Origin: Sacculina carcini
Taxonomy: Eukaryota; Arthropoda; Thecostraca; Sacculinidae
Direction: 5' to 3'
DNA: 64,000 nucleotides
NCBI GenBank assembly: GCA_916048095.2
Contig: OU696588.1
Span: forward strand, 7,246,501-7,310,500
Shown: piece after piece, positions 32,421 to 43,085 of the stretch
How positions within the stretch are numbered: position 1 is the stretch's first letter
Layout: the number at the start of each line of letters is the position of its first letter
Notes under the pieces: model-generated
What the model saw: the letters and a program-made list of their open reading frames with translations, nothing else
Told to the model about the DNA's origin: nothing
The model's database searches: none
Program-made: the position numbers and the translations under genes

Positions 32421-33512
32421 ATGGCTTCCAACGAAACTTGCTATGTCTGTAACACTTCGTCGGGAGACTCTACCAAATGGATCGGGTGCTCCATATGTGA
32501 CAGTTGGGCCCATATTAAATGTGCGTCGCTCTCGGGAGTCAAGGCCGACCTAATTAAGCATGTTAATTGGGTCTGCTGCCCCTGCCTGGCCAAGGCAAAG
32601 CTTACACTGTACATGCACCGTGATGTCACGTGCATTCGTGAGCGCCTGGACGTGATGGAGTCGTCGCTGCGCTCCATTGAATCGCACCAAGTGCAACCGG
32701 CCCCTGATGATGCGATCGAAGCAAGAAAACCCACGCATACGGTCGTCCTGAAATCGCGGGATAAGTCGCCAGTGTGCCCCAGGAAGGTGGCTTCTCTTCT
32801 GCGTGATGTCCCTGTCGATTCGTCTCGCCAGACTGCCAGCGGTGGACTTGTCGTCCGCTGCTGCTCGTCCCTCGACGCTGACCGTGCACTGAGCTGTGTC
32901 CGTGCGGCTATCCCCCAAGTTGAGGCGCACCGACCAAAATCGGCCCCACTCCGTCCTAAAGTCACACTGACTAACGTTCCGCTAGATCTCGAGCCCGACT
33001 CTTTTGTCTCTCATCTGCGCCGGAAAAACCGTGTCCTAGACTCTTTCTCTGATGGCGACATCAAGCTGTTATTTTTTACGCGGGCCCGAGGTGGTATTCG
33101 CCATGCTGTACTGAGGCTGTTACCTTCCGTCCGTGCTGCGATAAGATCGGCCGGCGATCGACTCTATGTCGAACTGAGGTCCTGTCTGGTGTATGACCGG
33201 TTTTGGGTAACCCGTTGTGCTCGTTGCGCGGGCCTCGGCCACAGCGAGGCGAGGTGCACCCGCAATGAAACGTGTGGCTTCTGTGCCGGACCCCATCGCT
33301 CCTCTGCTTGTAATCATACTGCTCCTAACAAATGCTGCCACTGCGCGTCTTCTTCTCGCCCTCACACTCACTCATCATTTCACTCGTCGTGTCCCTCTTT
33401 CATTTCAGTCCGCCACTCCATCCGTCTCCGCACTGCGACATCTGACGACCACTTGCCTCTGTCTTCTCTTCCATCTATCTCTGCTCCTCCATCCTCCTCT
33501 CATCTCGCCTGA
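32421..33512 (+). CDS. LINE-B ORF1: PHD finger, RRM-like and CCHC RNA-binding protein
   Basis: The 363-residue frame starts at ATG 32421 (MASNETCYVC). Residues 7-55 form a PHD-type C4HC3 finger: CYVC, CSIC, AHIKC and WVCCPC. A short coiled region follows (ERLDVMESSLRSIESH). Residues ~175-265 look like an RRM/ferredoxin fold (VTLTNVPLDLEPDSFVSHL). Two or three cysteine knuckles follow (CARCAGLGHSEARC, CGFCAGPHRSSAC, CCHCASS). The C-terminus is serine/histidine/proline rich. ORF1 proteins of CR1-group LINEs bind the LINE RNA; a PHD finger is known in some of them. The frame is intact and ends just before ORF2. Confidence 0.85.
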   Translation: MASNETCYVCNTSSGDSTKWIGCSICDSWAHIKCASLSGVKADLIKHVNWVCCPCLAKAKLTLYMHRDVTCIRERLDVMESSLRSIESHQVQPAPDDAIEARKPTHTVVLKSRDKSPVCPRKVASLLRDVPVDSSRQTASGGLVVRCCSSLDADRALSCVRAAIPQVEAHRPKSAPLRPKVTLTNVPLDLEPDSFVSHLRRKNRVLDSFSDGDIKLLFFTRARGGIRHAVLRLLPSVRAAIRSAGDRLYVELRSCLVYDRFWVTRCARCAGLGHSEARCTRNETCGFCAGPHRSSACNHTAPNKCCHCASSSRPHTHSSFHSSCPSFISVRHSIRLRTATSDDHLPLSSLPSISAPPSSSHLA

Positions 33513-33560
33513 CTACCTAGTCCCTCTTCCTCATCCACTTCAGATTCAGCTTGTGATTCC

Positions 33561-35231
33561 TTGCCACCGTCGAATCATATTTCTTTTAATCCTTCACCTG
33601 TTTCCCAACATTCACTCATCCATCATTCTTCTTTTCTGGTCGGTTTCCTGAACATTAGATCCTGTCGACACAAATTCACTCTTCTCTCTCACCTTGTTTC
33701 TTCTCATCATCTCTCAATTTTTTGTTTGGTTGAAACATGGCTGCTTGATACTGATTTACCCTCCTTTCTTGCTAATATCCCTTCCGATTTTTGTTTCATT
33801 CATAAAGCCCGGTCTAACTCAAAATCCTCTGGAGTGCATCTGAAGTCTCTTCCCCTGTCTCTTTTACCTGATCCCATTTCTCCTCCTTCCTCTTTCGAGT
33901 TCCTCACCCTCTGTCTGCCGTCTAATGATCCACCTAATAAATTCTGCATTCTTATCATCTATCGCCATAACCATCCTCGTACTACGTCTTCCTTTCTCTC
34001 TGAATTTTCCTCTCTCCTTGACGCTATTGAAGCTTCTTTCTCCAGTAGGTACGTTGTTCTTGGAGACTTTAATCTTTGGGTTGATTGTCCTTCTGTGTCT
34101 CCTTATGCCTCGAATTTCATCCATCTGCTTAGTTCTCATGGTCTCATCTCTCCAGTCTCCTCTCCCACTCATAATTCTGGTCATACTCTTGATTTAGTTC
34201 TCTTCCCTTCTCCTGTTCTCTCATCTGATCTTCCTCCCTCTGAAGTAGTTGTTCTTCCTCCTGATACTTCCATCTCTGATCATTCTCTAATCATTACGTC
34301 ATTGGTCATTCATAGACCTAATCACACTCCAGCTCCCCTGTATTTCAGGAAATATGAAAAATTTAATCCCTTCACCTTCCACACCCTTCTAGCAAACCTT
34401 CTCCCATTGCAATTGCTTCGCTCGGTTCCTCCCTCTGCAATATATCCTCTTCTATATTCGGCTTTGTCTTCTATTAACAATACTATTTTTCCCCTGACTT
34501 TTCACTCGCCTCGTCCTCGTCCTTCCCCTTGGTTCAACACTCGCCTCAACCGTCTCAAACGTCATCAGCGGGCATTCGAGCGAACATGGAGACGCTCTCG
34601 GCTTTCCACTGACTGGTCTGCCTTCTGCTTTGCTCGCACCACATACCTTTCTTCTCTAACATCTGCTAGGCAAGCTTATTACTCTTCTCGTCTTACGTCT
34701 CTCTCACGTTCTCCCAAAGCTCTCTGGAACACTCTGAACTCTCTCTCTGGACTCCGATCTCCTTCCTCTACTTCCTCTCTCACTGCTGACGAACTATATT
34801 CCTACTTTACTAACAAAGTTGAATCCGCTCGCTCTCTTATTCCTCCTACACACATTTCTGTCATCCATACCACCTCATCTAGTCAATTTCCATCTTTTTC
34901 TCAGCTTGACCTCCCTGATATTTGTGTCTCCTCTCCACACGTAAACCCTTGTCATCTCCTGCTGATCCAATTAATTTTGGTGTTATTGCTGCGTCTATTG
35001 AGTCCTTAGTTCCTTACTTACTTCATTTGATAAACTCCTCTTTTCTACATGGTACTTTTCTTGCTGACAAACACGCTTTCGTCCACCCTATTCTAAAAAA
35101 ACCTACTCTTGATCCTTCCTTGTGCTGCAACTTTCGTCCTATTTCCCTCCTTAGTTTCTCCTCCAAGCTCCTTGAGTCTGCAATATCCTCTCAACTATCT
35201 CCTTTCATTTATAATTCCCTTGATTCTAACC
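33561..35231 (+). pseudogene. LINE-B ORF2, truncated
   Basis: The endonuclease starts with FLNIRSCRHKFTLL and CLVETWLLD, and has YRHNHPRTTS, VLGDFNLWVD and SGHTLDLVL ... SDHSLII. The linker contains WNTLNSLSGL. A frame change near 34960 leads to the beginning of RT (FRPISLLSFSSKLLESAI), and the element stops at 35231 where hAT-1 begins. The RT catalytic motif is absent. It is closely similar in layout to LINE-A ORF2. Confidence 0.85.
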
Positions 35232-35829
35232 CAGTGGTCGGGGAACAGGGGTAAATTACCCCAATTGGGGTAAATTACACATTTTTGGGGGTAATGAACG
35301 TGCTACGGATGTGGATGTGCTAAATGAGGGAAACTGATATGAAAGTTGGAGAAAAGAATACATCGTGGATCCCACGATCTTTAAAACTATGGAAACAGAG
35401 AAATACCAGTATTGAAACTGCTTCATCCGCCAGTGTGTATGTAGTGTGAGCACGCCTATGACGTTTGCACGTGCGCGATTCATGAGTGTACGCAAGCCCT
35501 GCGTGGCGTTAGCATCGTGTGAGTGTGTCTGTATGTTGGTGTGTGCGAGTGAACGTACATGGCTGCGGGCAGTGAAGCTCGTGCAACATGATCGTTGTAT
35601 GAATGTGTGTATGTTTGTGTGCTTGATTGGCGATATGATCGTTTGTACAATTTCTGGCAGTTAGCCTCGTGTTGCGTCTTGGAGTGCATTGGAGCTCGGT
35701 CAACGTGTTCATTACTGTCGATCAGTATTGAAACTGTTGTTAACCCTCAGTGAGACCGCTTTTGCGTTGTTGTCCTGGCGTGTGTTGACTTTTCCTGACG
35801 TGTTACTGGAGGAACGACCACGCTCATAG

Positions 35830-36025
35830 GTAAGGAAGGCCTGGATAAGGGGAAGAAGAAAAGGAGTGAAAGGTGGTGGCAGCTTGGATTGTGTGGTTTA
35901 TCATTTTATGTGGCGTTAATATTTTGGTTAATTCCTGATTATCTGTGTTTATAGAATAGTTGCTGTTATGTGATGATGTGATAGATTCATACATAAATAA
36001 GTTATTGATTTTTTTCAATTTTCAG
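35830..36025 (+). other. Probable 5' UTR intron of hAT-1
   Basis: Donor CATAG|GTAAGG and acceptor CAATTTTCAG|ATGG with a T-rich tract. The start codon sits in the first codon of the downstream exon. Confidence 0.6.
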
Positions 36026-37827
36026 ATGGCATCAGCAAGGAAAAGGACATATCAGGCAGAGTTCCTTAATTATGGCTTCACAGAAATAGAGGACACAGGA
36101 CAAATGAAGCCTCAATGTGTCGTTTGTATGAAAGTACTGACTACCGAGTCTTTCAAAAAGAATCAACTGAAGAAACACTTGGACCAGGTTCATTCACATC
36201 TGTCTTCCAAACCACGGGAATACTTTGAGAATCTGGAAAAAATAGTCAAAAGACAGAGACTGGAAAGTAACAAGAGTGCAACGTTTGACCAACGTTCAGC
36301 TGCAATGGCTAGTTTTGAAGTGGCATGGTTGGTTGCTCGAAACAAGAAACCACATACTATTGGTGAAGACTTAATCAAGCCTGCGGCTGTAAAAATGGCA
36401 GAAATAATGTGTGAGCAGAAAGTCGCTAATCAAATGAATACAGTACCTTTGTCTGCTAGAGTTATTAAAGAAAGAATTTCCATCTTGGCAGAAAATGTGA
36501 GAGAACAAGTGATTTCTTCAGTAAAAAAAGTAAAGAGTTTGCCATTCAACTTGATGAGACTACAGATGTAAGTAGCAACTCCCAATTGATGGTATATATT
36601 CGATACAGGGGCTTTGATGAATTCGAAGAAGAAATGTTGTTGTGTTCTCCTCTTGAGTTGAGAACTCGTGGTATTGATGTGTTCAATATGGTTGATGCAT
36701 GTTTCAAAAAACCAAGTGTTGGTTTGAAGTGGGAAGATTGTATTGCAGTATCAGTTGATGGAGCTCCGGCCATGCTTGGTCACGTCAATGGTTTTGTGGC
36801 TTTGGCCAAACAACAGAATCCAGATATTCTAGCCATCCATTGCATGATACATCGCCAAGCATTGGTTGTGAAGAATTTGGAACCAGAAGTGGCAGCTGTG
36901 CTAAATGATGTGGTTAAGATAGTCAATGTTGTAAAAGGGCATGCACTAAACACGAGGATGTTTCGTGATTTATGTGAGGATGGAGACGCTGAATATTCAA
37001 CCCTTCTTTACCATACGGAAGTGAGGTGGCTTTCACGTGGAAATGTGCTGAATAGAGTGTGGGCTCTTAAAACAGAACTCGAAATGTTTTTGACTGATCA
37101 AAAACACACACTTGCAGAAAAGTTCAGAAAAAAAACCTGGCTAGCTCTTTTTGCATATTTAGCTGACATTTTTGGGCATGTAAATGAATTGAACAAGGAA
37201 CTGCAAGGAAAGAAAGTAAATCTCCTGTTAGCAAAGGAAAAATTTTCAGTATTTGTATCAAAGCTTCAGTATTGGAACCAAAAAGTAAATGTCAATAAGA
37301 CTGCTGCCTTTCCAAGACTGGGAGAGTTTTTGGAAGACTGTCAAGACTGCAGTTTTAGTGACATAAAGGAGACAGTCACAAGGCACCTGACAAAACTTAG
37401 AAATAGGTTCTGTGATTATTTTCCAGAACTTGATTCACATGCTGTCAGCTGGGTTGTAAATCCCTTCAAAAGTGAGCTGTCTGATTTGCCTGAACAGCCT
37501 GAAGGATTGGCAGAAGAGATTATTGAACTTCGTTCCAGCAATGAAACAAAAGTGGAATTTGAGAACAAGGATGATCTCTCAAGTTTTTGGATGTCAAAAA
37601 CTGCAAAGGCTTATAAAATTGCGCATATGGAAGCAACTAAAATGCTACTACCTTTCGCAACAACCTACCTTTGCGAACAAGGTTTTTCTACCCTGGTCAA
37701 TTTAAAAAACAAATACAGAAACCGGTTGAATCCTGAAGACAGCATCCTAGTAGCAGTAACATCAAAAAACCCTGATATCGACTTTGTTGTATCCAAGATG
37801 AAACAGTATCATTTTTCCAAAGCCTGA
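36026..37827 (+). pseudogene. hAT-1 transposase (ZBED5/SCAND3-like), one frameshift
   Basis: ATG 36026 follows a clear splice acceptor (TTTTCAATTTTCAG); a donor GTAAGG at 35830 defines a likely 5' UTR intron of 196 bp. The N-terminus has a BED-type zinc finger (CVVCMKV ... KKHLDQVH). The transposase core follows with NKKPHTIGEDLIKPA. A one-base frame change at the A7 run 36523-36529 precedes the first catalytic region (QLDETTD). The second frame (to 37827) carries VSVDGAPAMLGH, IHCMIHRQALV, TEVRWLSRGNVLNRV and the C-terminal hAT dimerisation region LCEQGFSTLVNLKNKYRNRL. Apart from that single indel it is complete. Related genes in vertebrates are domesticated, but the TIRs here show a transposon. 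Confidence 0.88.
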
Positions 37828-38421
37828 GATAGCTTATATGAGTATATTTAAAACCTCAATCTGGTGTCAAAATATTAATGTTTTCAATATTCTCTTAATT
37901 CTTTTGTGCTGTGGCGTACACACATATTTCACTGACACACATGCTATTTCTATTAATTTCACTGTATAATGTTTTCTAATTGTTTAAATTTAATGCAGCG
38001 AATTTCACATATTGTATAGCTTTACACGACTTGCGATTGTTTTCAATGTCACAATGTACACGACCGGACGTATTTGTGCTTGCATGTGCGTGTGTATATG
38101 TGCGTGTTATTTTCTCTCGTGTTTTTGTCGTGTCATGTACAGTTTTCCGTTTATCAGTCGTGTACGCATGTCATCTTCATTGTTACCTGCCTATTAGTCG
38201 TGCTTGACTGTTGCGGGTACCGTATCATTTATTTATACACCTGCATTCGTGTTTTCCGCTGCGCGTATTTTTGTTTTTCCGCTGTGCGTATTGTACATTT
38301 TTATGTGTTTACCTGTATATAACGTGTGGTGTGTTGTGTGTAGTGTGTGCGTGCATGGTAATATATGCCATATTAGTGGATTAAAAAAAAAATGATTTTG
38401 TTATTGTATGAATTTAAAATA
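37828..38421 (+). other. hAT-1 3' untranslated and subterminal sequence
   Basis: TG-rich, without a recognisable gene. It belongs to the transposon interior, as both TIRs lie outside it. Confidence 0.6.
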
Positions 38422-38844
38422 CAGTCGACCCTCCAAATAACGGACCTCTAAATAGCGGAATCCTCCAAATAGCGGAATATTTCTTCGGTCCGATTAAAAG
38501 CCTATCAAATACGTGTTAATTGCACCTCCAAATAGCGAAATTTCTACCTCCGAATAGCGGAAAACTCCAAATAACGGACTGCTTTATTGGTACCCACTCA
38601 TATAGTACACCTCCAAATAGCGGAAACGGGGGTAATGTGCGTTGTGAATTAATAAAAAATGGTTAATTATTATAGAAAAATTCAAACTGACAATCAATAA
38701 AGGAAGTTTATGTGAAAAATGGTCGATTCATAGTAAGAAAGGTTGATTAGCAATGTTACATTGCACACCTCCAAATAGCGGAAACCTCTAAATAGCGGAA
38801 CTTTTTCTCGGTCCCTTCGATTCCGCTATTTGGAGGGCCGACTG
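38422..38844. mobile_element. pogo/Tigger-like MITE
   Basis: The ends CAGTCGACCCTCCAAATAACGG and, reversed, CAGTCGGCCCTCCAAATAGCGG are inverted repeats. The left flank is TA and the right flank TG, consistent with a mutated TA duplication. The element is ~423 bp with no coding capacity. The word CTCCAAATAGCGG recurs about nine times directly and once inverted, clustered in the two ends, like transposase-binding sites. Confidence 0.8.
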
Positions 38845-39142
38845 TGCATGGTTTTGCTTGTGTGCCATGTAACGCTAAGAGTGTTTTATTTCTGTTTATA
38901 AATGTGATTCCTACATTTGTCTTGTGTTTTGTTTCCATGCCAAAAGCAGACTTTAATTTCCCTATGATAGATGAAATTCACCATTAAACTTTTTCCAATC
39001 TACATTTTTTGTTTATTTATTACTATTCATGAATTATATAAGTAAACTGGTTTGTCCACCAGAGTACTTCCAAGCGTGGGGGTAAATTGATATTACTACA
39101 AACTCCATTGGGGTAACACCCAAAAAAGTTACCCGACCCCTG

Positions 39143-39865
39143 ATCTACACAATAGTATAATTTTTATAGCTGTACCATTGCTAGTGTATGAGGAATAGAT
39201 AGAGGAATATTGACCAAAATATTCACGTTTTTGTGTGCTAATTTTGCCTTTTTGACTTTGTCATTTACACTTCACACCGCCGTAACTTTTTTTTAATACA
39301 CTTTGGAAAATTAAAAATTATACCGTGTTGTAGCAAACAAAATTCCCAGCATGATGGTATTATTTATTTAGATGAGTGATAATTAGTTTTTGAGAAATAG
39401 AGAAAAAAGTATAGAAAATCGGACGCGCGGAGTTTAAATAAAATTTTGAATGTAGATTGAATTTTTTCCCATTTTACATGTTTTATATTTAATTTTTGGG
39501 TATAAATTATAGTTCGTTGAGTAGAACAGAAAATTTTCTACACAGTGGTATAATTTTTATAGTTGTACCATTGCTGGTTTAGGAAGAGTAGTCTTCAGAA
39601 AATTGACCAAAAATTTCGCATTTTTCAGGGTTAATTTTGTCTTTTCACCGCTATAACTTTTTTTAGTTTTATTTTTAAGATTTAAAATTTAGTGTTAAGT
39701 GTAGACAAGACAATTTCCAACGTGATGGTATAAATTGTTAGCGAGTATGTTTAGTGGTGGCCGAGTAAAAGCTGATAGAAAATGGACCAACAAGGGTGGG
39801 ACACACAGACAGACACACACACATACACATAGAGGATCTCTTTTATATATATTGATATTCGCATG
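39143..39865 (-). repeat. Unclassified dispersed repeat F, copy 2
   Basis: It matches 14020-14600 in reverse (ACCATTGCTGGTTTA, CACCGCTATAACTTTTTT, GACAAGACAATTTCCAACGTGATGGTATAAATTGTTAGCG, GGACCAACAAGGGTGGGACA, GAGGATCTCTTTTATATATA). Its first half (39155-39390) repeats the second half (39545-39750), so the unit is tandemly duplicated with divergence. Confidence 0.7.
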
Positions 39866-41097
39866 AAATGATTGTGATGTGAAAAATGTGGCAATAAACT
39901 GAACAAACAAACAAACAAACACTTTGCACCTCAACCCTGGGCAACTAAAGGTGACCTTGTTCAACTGCAACGTTGCACGCTGAACAAACTCTCCTGTGCA
40001 GCACCGGAAGGGCGAACACGACACCAGTCTTCACAACAACCCTTTCCTCACCACGCCAGCACGCGCTCGTGCGTTTACAAAGGCCTCACACTCACTCAAC
40101 ACCAACACAGCGCGAACACAAGTCTTCACACACACTCTTTCCGTAACTCTGCAGCACGCGCTCGTGCTTAGTGACGCCACTCTCTCTTCACTACCGCAAA
40201 CACACCACAAATACTCGGGAGCACAACGTCACACAACCTCACACGATGAAGTCACAATCACAAGTTTGTGCGTGTGTGCGTGTACGTGCGGTGTCAACAA
40301 ACCTCTAGTCAGGCGTGTGTTTGAGCGGATGTGAGTATGTTTGTGTTTGTGTCAGGAGCTGTGTTTGTGAATTGTAACAAGGAATGGGCTTCAAGTGGCA
40401 GTGTACATAGAGAGTTGAATAGAGATCATCAGTTATTCAGTGTGTTTGATTTCATCTATAGTGGATACATAACAATATGTATTTCGCAAGTGTCCTCATA
40501 TTAGATATTCGAAACTTGGTCTCCCTATGTTTTGCCAATCCCCTTGTCATTTTTCTTACCCTCCTGAGCCATCCACCGGAAAAATCCTAGCGCCGCCTTT
40601 GACCTGCACCATTAAAGATACGCAAACGTCATGATTCAGATACGACCCTCATGCTTAGCAGCACAACAGTGGATTACCAACAGCCACATTGCATTGGCCG
40701 GTTGTTAATGCGAGCGTTTTGGCGCCAGAAAACGTAGTCTGTCAACTCCAATATAAAGCGTAGTGCTACTCGAGAACTAGAGAAGATAGCGTATCACAAT
40801 ATACGCTATGTGCGTGGGAATTAGTGCACGTATCATGTTTTAGAAGCTTGGTGAATGAAATACTCAACAGCCAATCAACCTTAAACATGCTGTCTAACAA
40901 TTTGGCTATGAATCGCACGGTTGAGCTTCACGAGTGAATTATGAAATATAGTTGCGCACTAGACGCTGATAAACGAGAAAGACCACCAATAACGCCTAGT
41001 AGAACTTTGACAAGCCGGCATTTAACTTCTGTATGATTCTCAAAAACAAATCACAAGCTGAACAGTAGAACATAACAAAAATATTCCCAACATAACC
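39866..41097. other. No gene recognised
   Basis: Contains an (AAAC)n tract at about 39902-39922. A CACAACAC-rich interval around 40020-40300 is open on the plus strand for 113 codons but has no recognisable domain. AT-rich sequence follows. Confidence 0.5.
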
Positions 41098-41176
41098 AAG
41101 GACCTGTGGAACAACCTGGTCGGTGCCGTGTCTTTCCTCAGGAGCTCGAGGTTGTTCGGCCAGACAACCTGAGGAA
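41098..41176 (+). mobile_element. 79-bp LINE-D 3' end fragment
   Basis: From GGACCTGTGGAACAACC to CCAGACAACCTGAGGAA it equals the last codons and stop of LINE-D ORF2 (55720-55793 and 56533-56606) with few changes. It lies antisense in the 3' flank of the BCD1-like gene. Confidence 0.85.
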
Positions 41177-41275
41177 TGTCAATACAACATTTAACAGTAA
41201 CATCACACAAACATACACAGAAAATACAACACCAAAATAGCAATAACTCATGACCAATTAAAACGATTCATCAAA

Positions 41276-41736
41276 TTACGCCTCGTCCGGATCTGATGAA
41301 AGATCTGCTCCAAAAAGACCAAATCCCATGGAAGAACATTGAGAAGTGTTCTTGTCTTGACACGATTGTTCTCGGTGGCATGACTTGTGTTTGAGCTCGT
41401 CTTCATTGAGTTGTGCAGACTCACACACGACTCTAGTGGTGTTCACGTCACCATCTCTGATGACATCACCCTTTTCACACAAAATACCATCCACAGACGA
41501 GCTTGCAATTGAGCAGCACAAAACATGGTCTAGTTGAGGTCGGGGCAGACGATCGGTGTTGACACGGTCGATGTCACAACCTGATAACCTCTGCTCATTA
41601 TGCTCACTTATTGGCGGCTCATTTTGAGCAGGACAAACAGCCTGATATCCGGTGGATCCAGTGTTCGATTTGCCGCCGGTGATATAACTTGGACAACGTG
41701 TGTGTTGCATAGCACGACCACCCTCCACCACACCAC
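41276..41736 (-). CDS. znhit6: BCD1-like exon 5 (C-terminal tail)
   Basis: Open for 153 codons after an acceptor GTGTGTGCCAG, in the phase required by exon 4. It is hydrophilic (ISEHNEQRLSGCDIDR, QLNEDELKHKSC) and ends at TAA-like stop 41276. No domain recognised; assignment rests on phase, splice site and position. Confidence 0.6.
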
Positions 41737-42989
41737 CTGGCACACACACACACACACACACATTCGCTTGATTCAGTCACCAAAACAGTTGAGGCAAACA
41801 TTATCGTTGAGACACCAACATACCATCAACTTACAACAAAGGCCGTGTAAGAGAGATGAGACAACTCAATGTTTCTAAATAATTCACGACTGAAGTAGAG
41901 AAGTTATTTTGCTCACTAACATGCATGATATACTGGCAAATAATTGAGCCGGCAATAACTCAAAATCAGATTGATCAATGCATTGTCATATAGAAGTAGC
42001 AGGTAATATGTTGGTCATCAACCTCACTGACAGAATGTCGAGCGCAGCACGCGAGATCAAAATAAAATAGCACCCACACACAAGTGAGACTGTTCAAGTG
42101 AGAGAGCCTCACGTGATGTCACACGACCAGTCAGTCGTAGCTGGGTGAACATGGTGGTGTTGGGCGCTGTCACTACGAACAACGAGGGAAACTCGACAAT
42201 GCAAGTGCCTCGCAGTGCCGCACGCAATGTCCATGATAGTCCCACCTGCTTGAAATTGCTTGAACCGCGCGTGCCACAACACAAACACACACAAATAGAT
42301 GTGACAAATGCCACACCACCCAGCATAAATCACTGGTATTGTGAGTCATTGTGAAAAATTCACTAAACACAGCGTGTATTTCAGTGGACGCGTGTCACGT
42401 TATCTGATATAATACCGCTACACACATACACTCATCTCGCAATCACAAATTCCAGGCGGGATTTGTGGCCGCATTAGTCGCACAAAACACGTGAAACAAG
42501 CAGAAAACACACACAACACATTGAACAGCTGGTTACAAATACGTGCATGAGCTACATAACTGCACGACACGTTTTGACCTCAGTGCAAAAACACCATGCA
42601 GGAGATTGCACGAAGTGTGAATAATGACAACACAGCAAAACAACACCGAGAGAAAGAGAAAGCGAGAAAGAGAGCTGACAGCAAACATATTGACCGACAT
42701 ATATTCGATTGACACAAACAACAAGTGATCGCCACACATCAACACACGTAGAAAATGTCATTGAACAAACCTCCCGGGAGATGAACTCCTTGATGAGTGT
42801 TTGATGAACGCGCAAAGTGAACGAGTTTCTGCGGCTGCCAGATACAACATGACAGGGTTGTCAGTCAAGTCCGGTCCATCACACTGCGTCGTGTCCGTCG
42901 CACGCGCTTCATTTCGCAACATGTCTACAATAACATGACGCAAACGACCGTCTTCCCGCACGCTGCCAACACACATACACACAGAGATC

Positions 42990-43040
<51 letters not shown>

Positions 43041-43051
43041 AGAGATCAACA

Positions 43052-43085
<34 letters not shown>

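Larger units (their letters stand above)
28741..35231 (+). mobile_element. LINE-B, CR1/L2-group non-LTR retrotransposon (interrupted by Gypsy-4)
   Basis: 5' UTR at 28741-28874 and 32404-32420, split by Gypsy-4. Then come ORF1 (32421-33512) and ORF2 (from about 33540). The element is cut off at 35231 inside RT by hAT-1; the sequence beyond hAT-1 is not the missing LINE part, so more was lost than hAT-1 insertion explains. ORF2 sense is strikingly pyrimidine rich. Protein order and motifs resemble LINE-A. Confidence 0.85.
35232..39142 (+). mobile_element. hAT-1, autonomous-type hAT transposon
   Basis: Terminal inverted repeats CAGTGGTCGGGGAAC (35232) and, reversed at the right end, CAGGGGTCGGGTAAC (39142) match at 13 of 15 bases. 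Adjacent 8-mers TTCTAACC and ATCTACAC agree at 5 of 8, an eroded target duplication of hAT type. Subterminal GGGGTAAATTACCCC-like words occur at both ends. It carries one transposase gene with a 5' UTR intron and is itself host to a pogo-like MITE (38422-38844). Confidence 0.85.

Noticed and set aside
39996-40334. A 113-codon plus-strand frame as a host gene
   Set aside because: Low complexity (Thr/Ser/His), no domain, no splice support.
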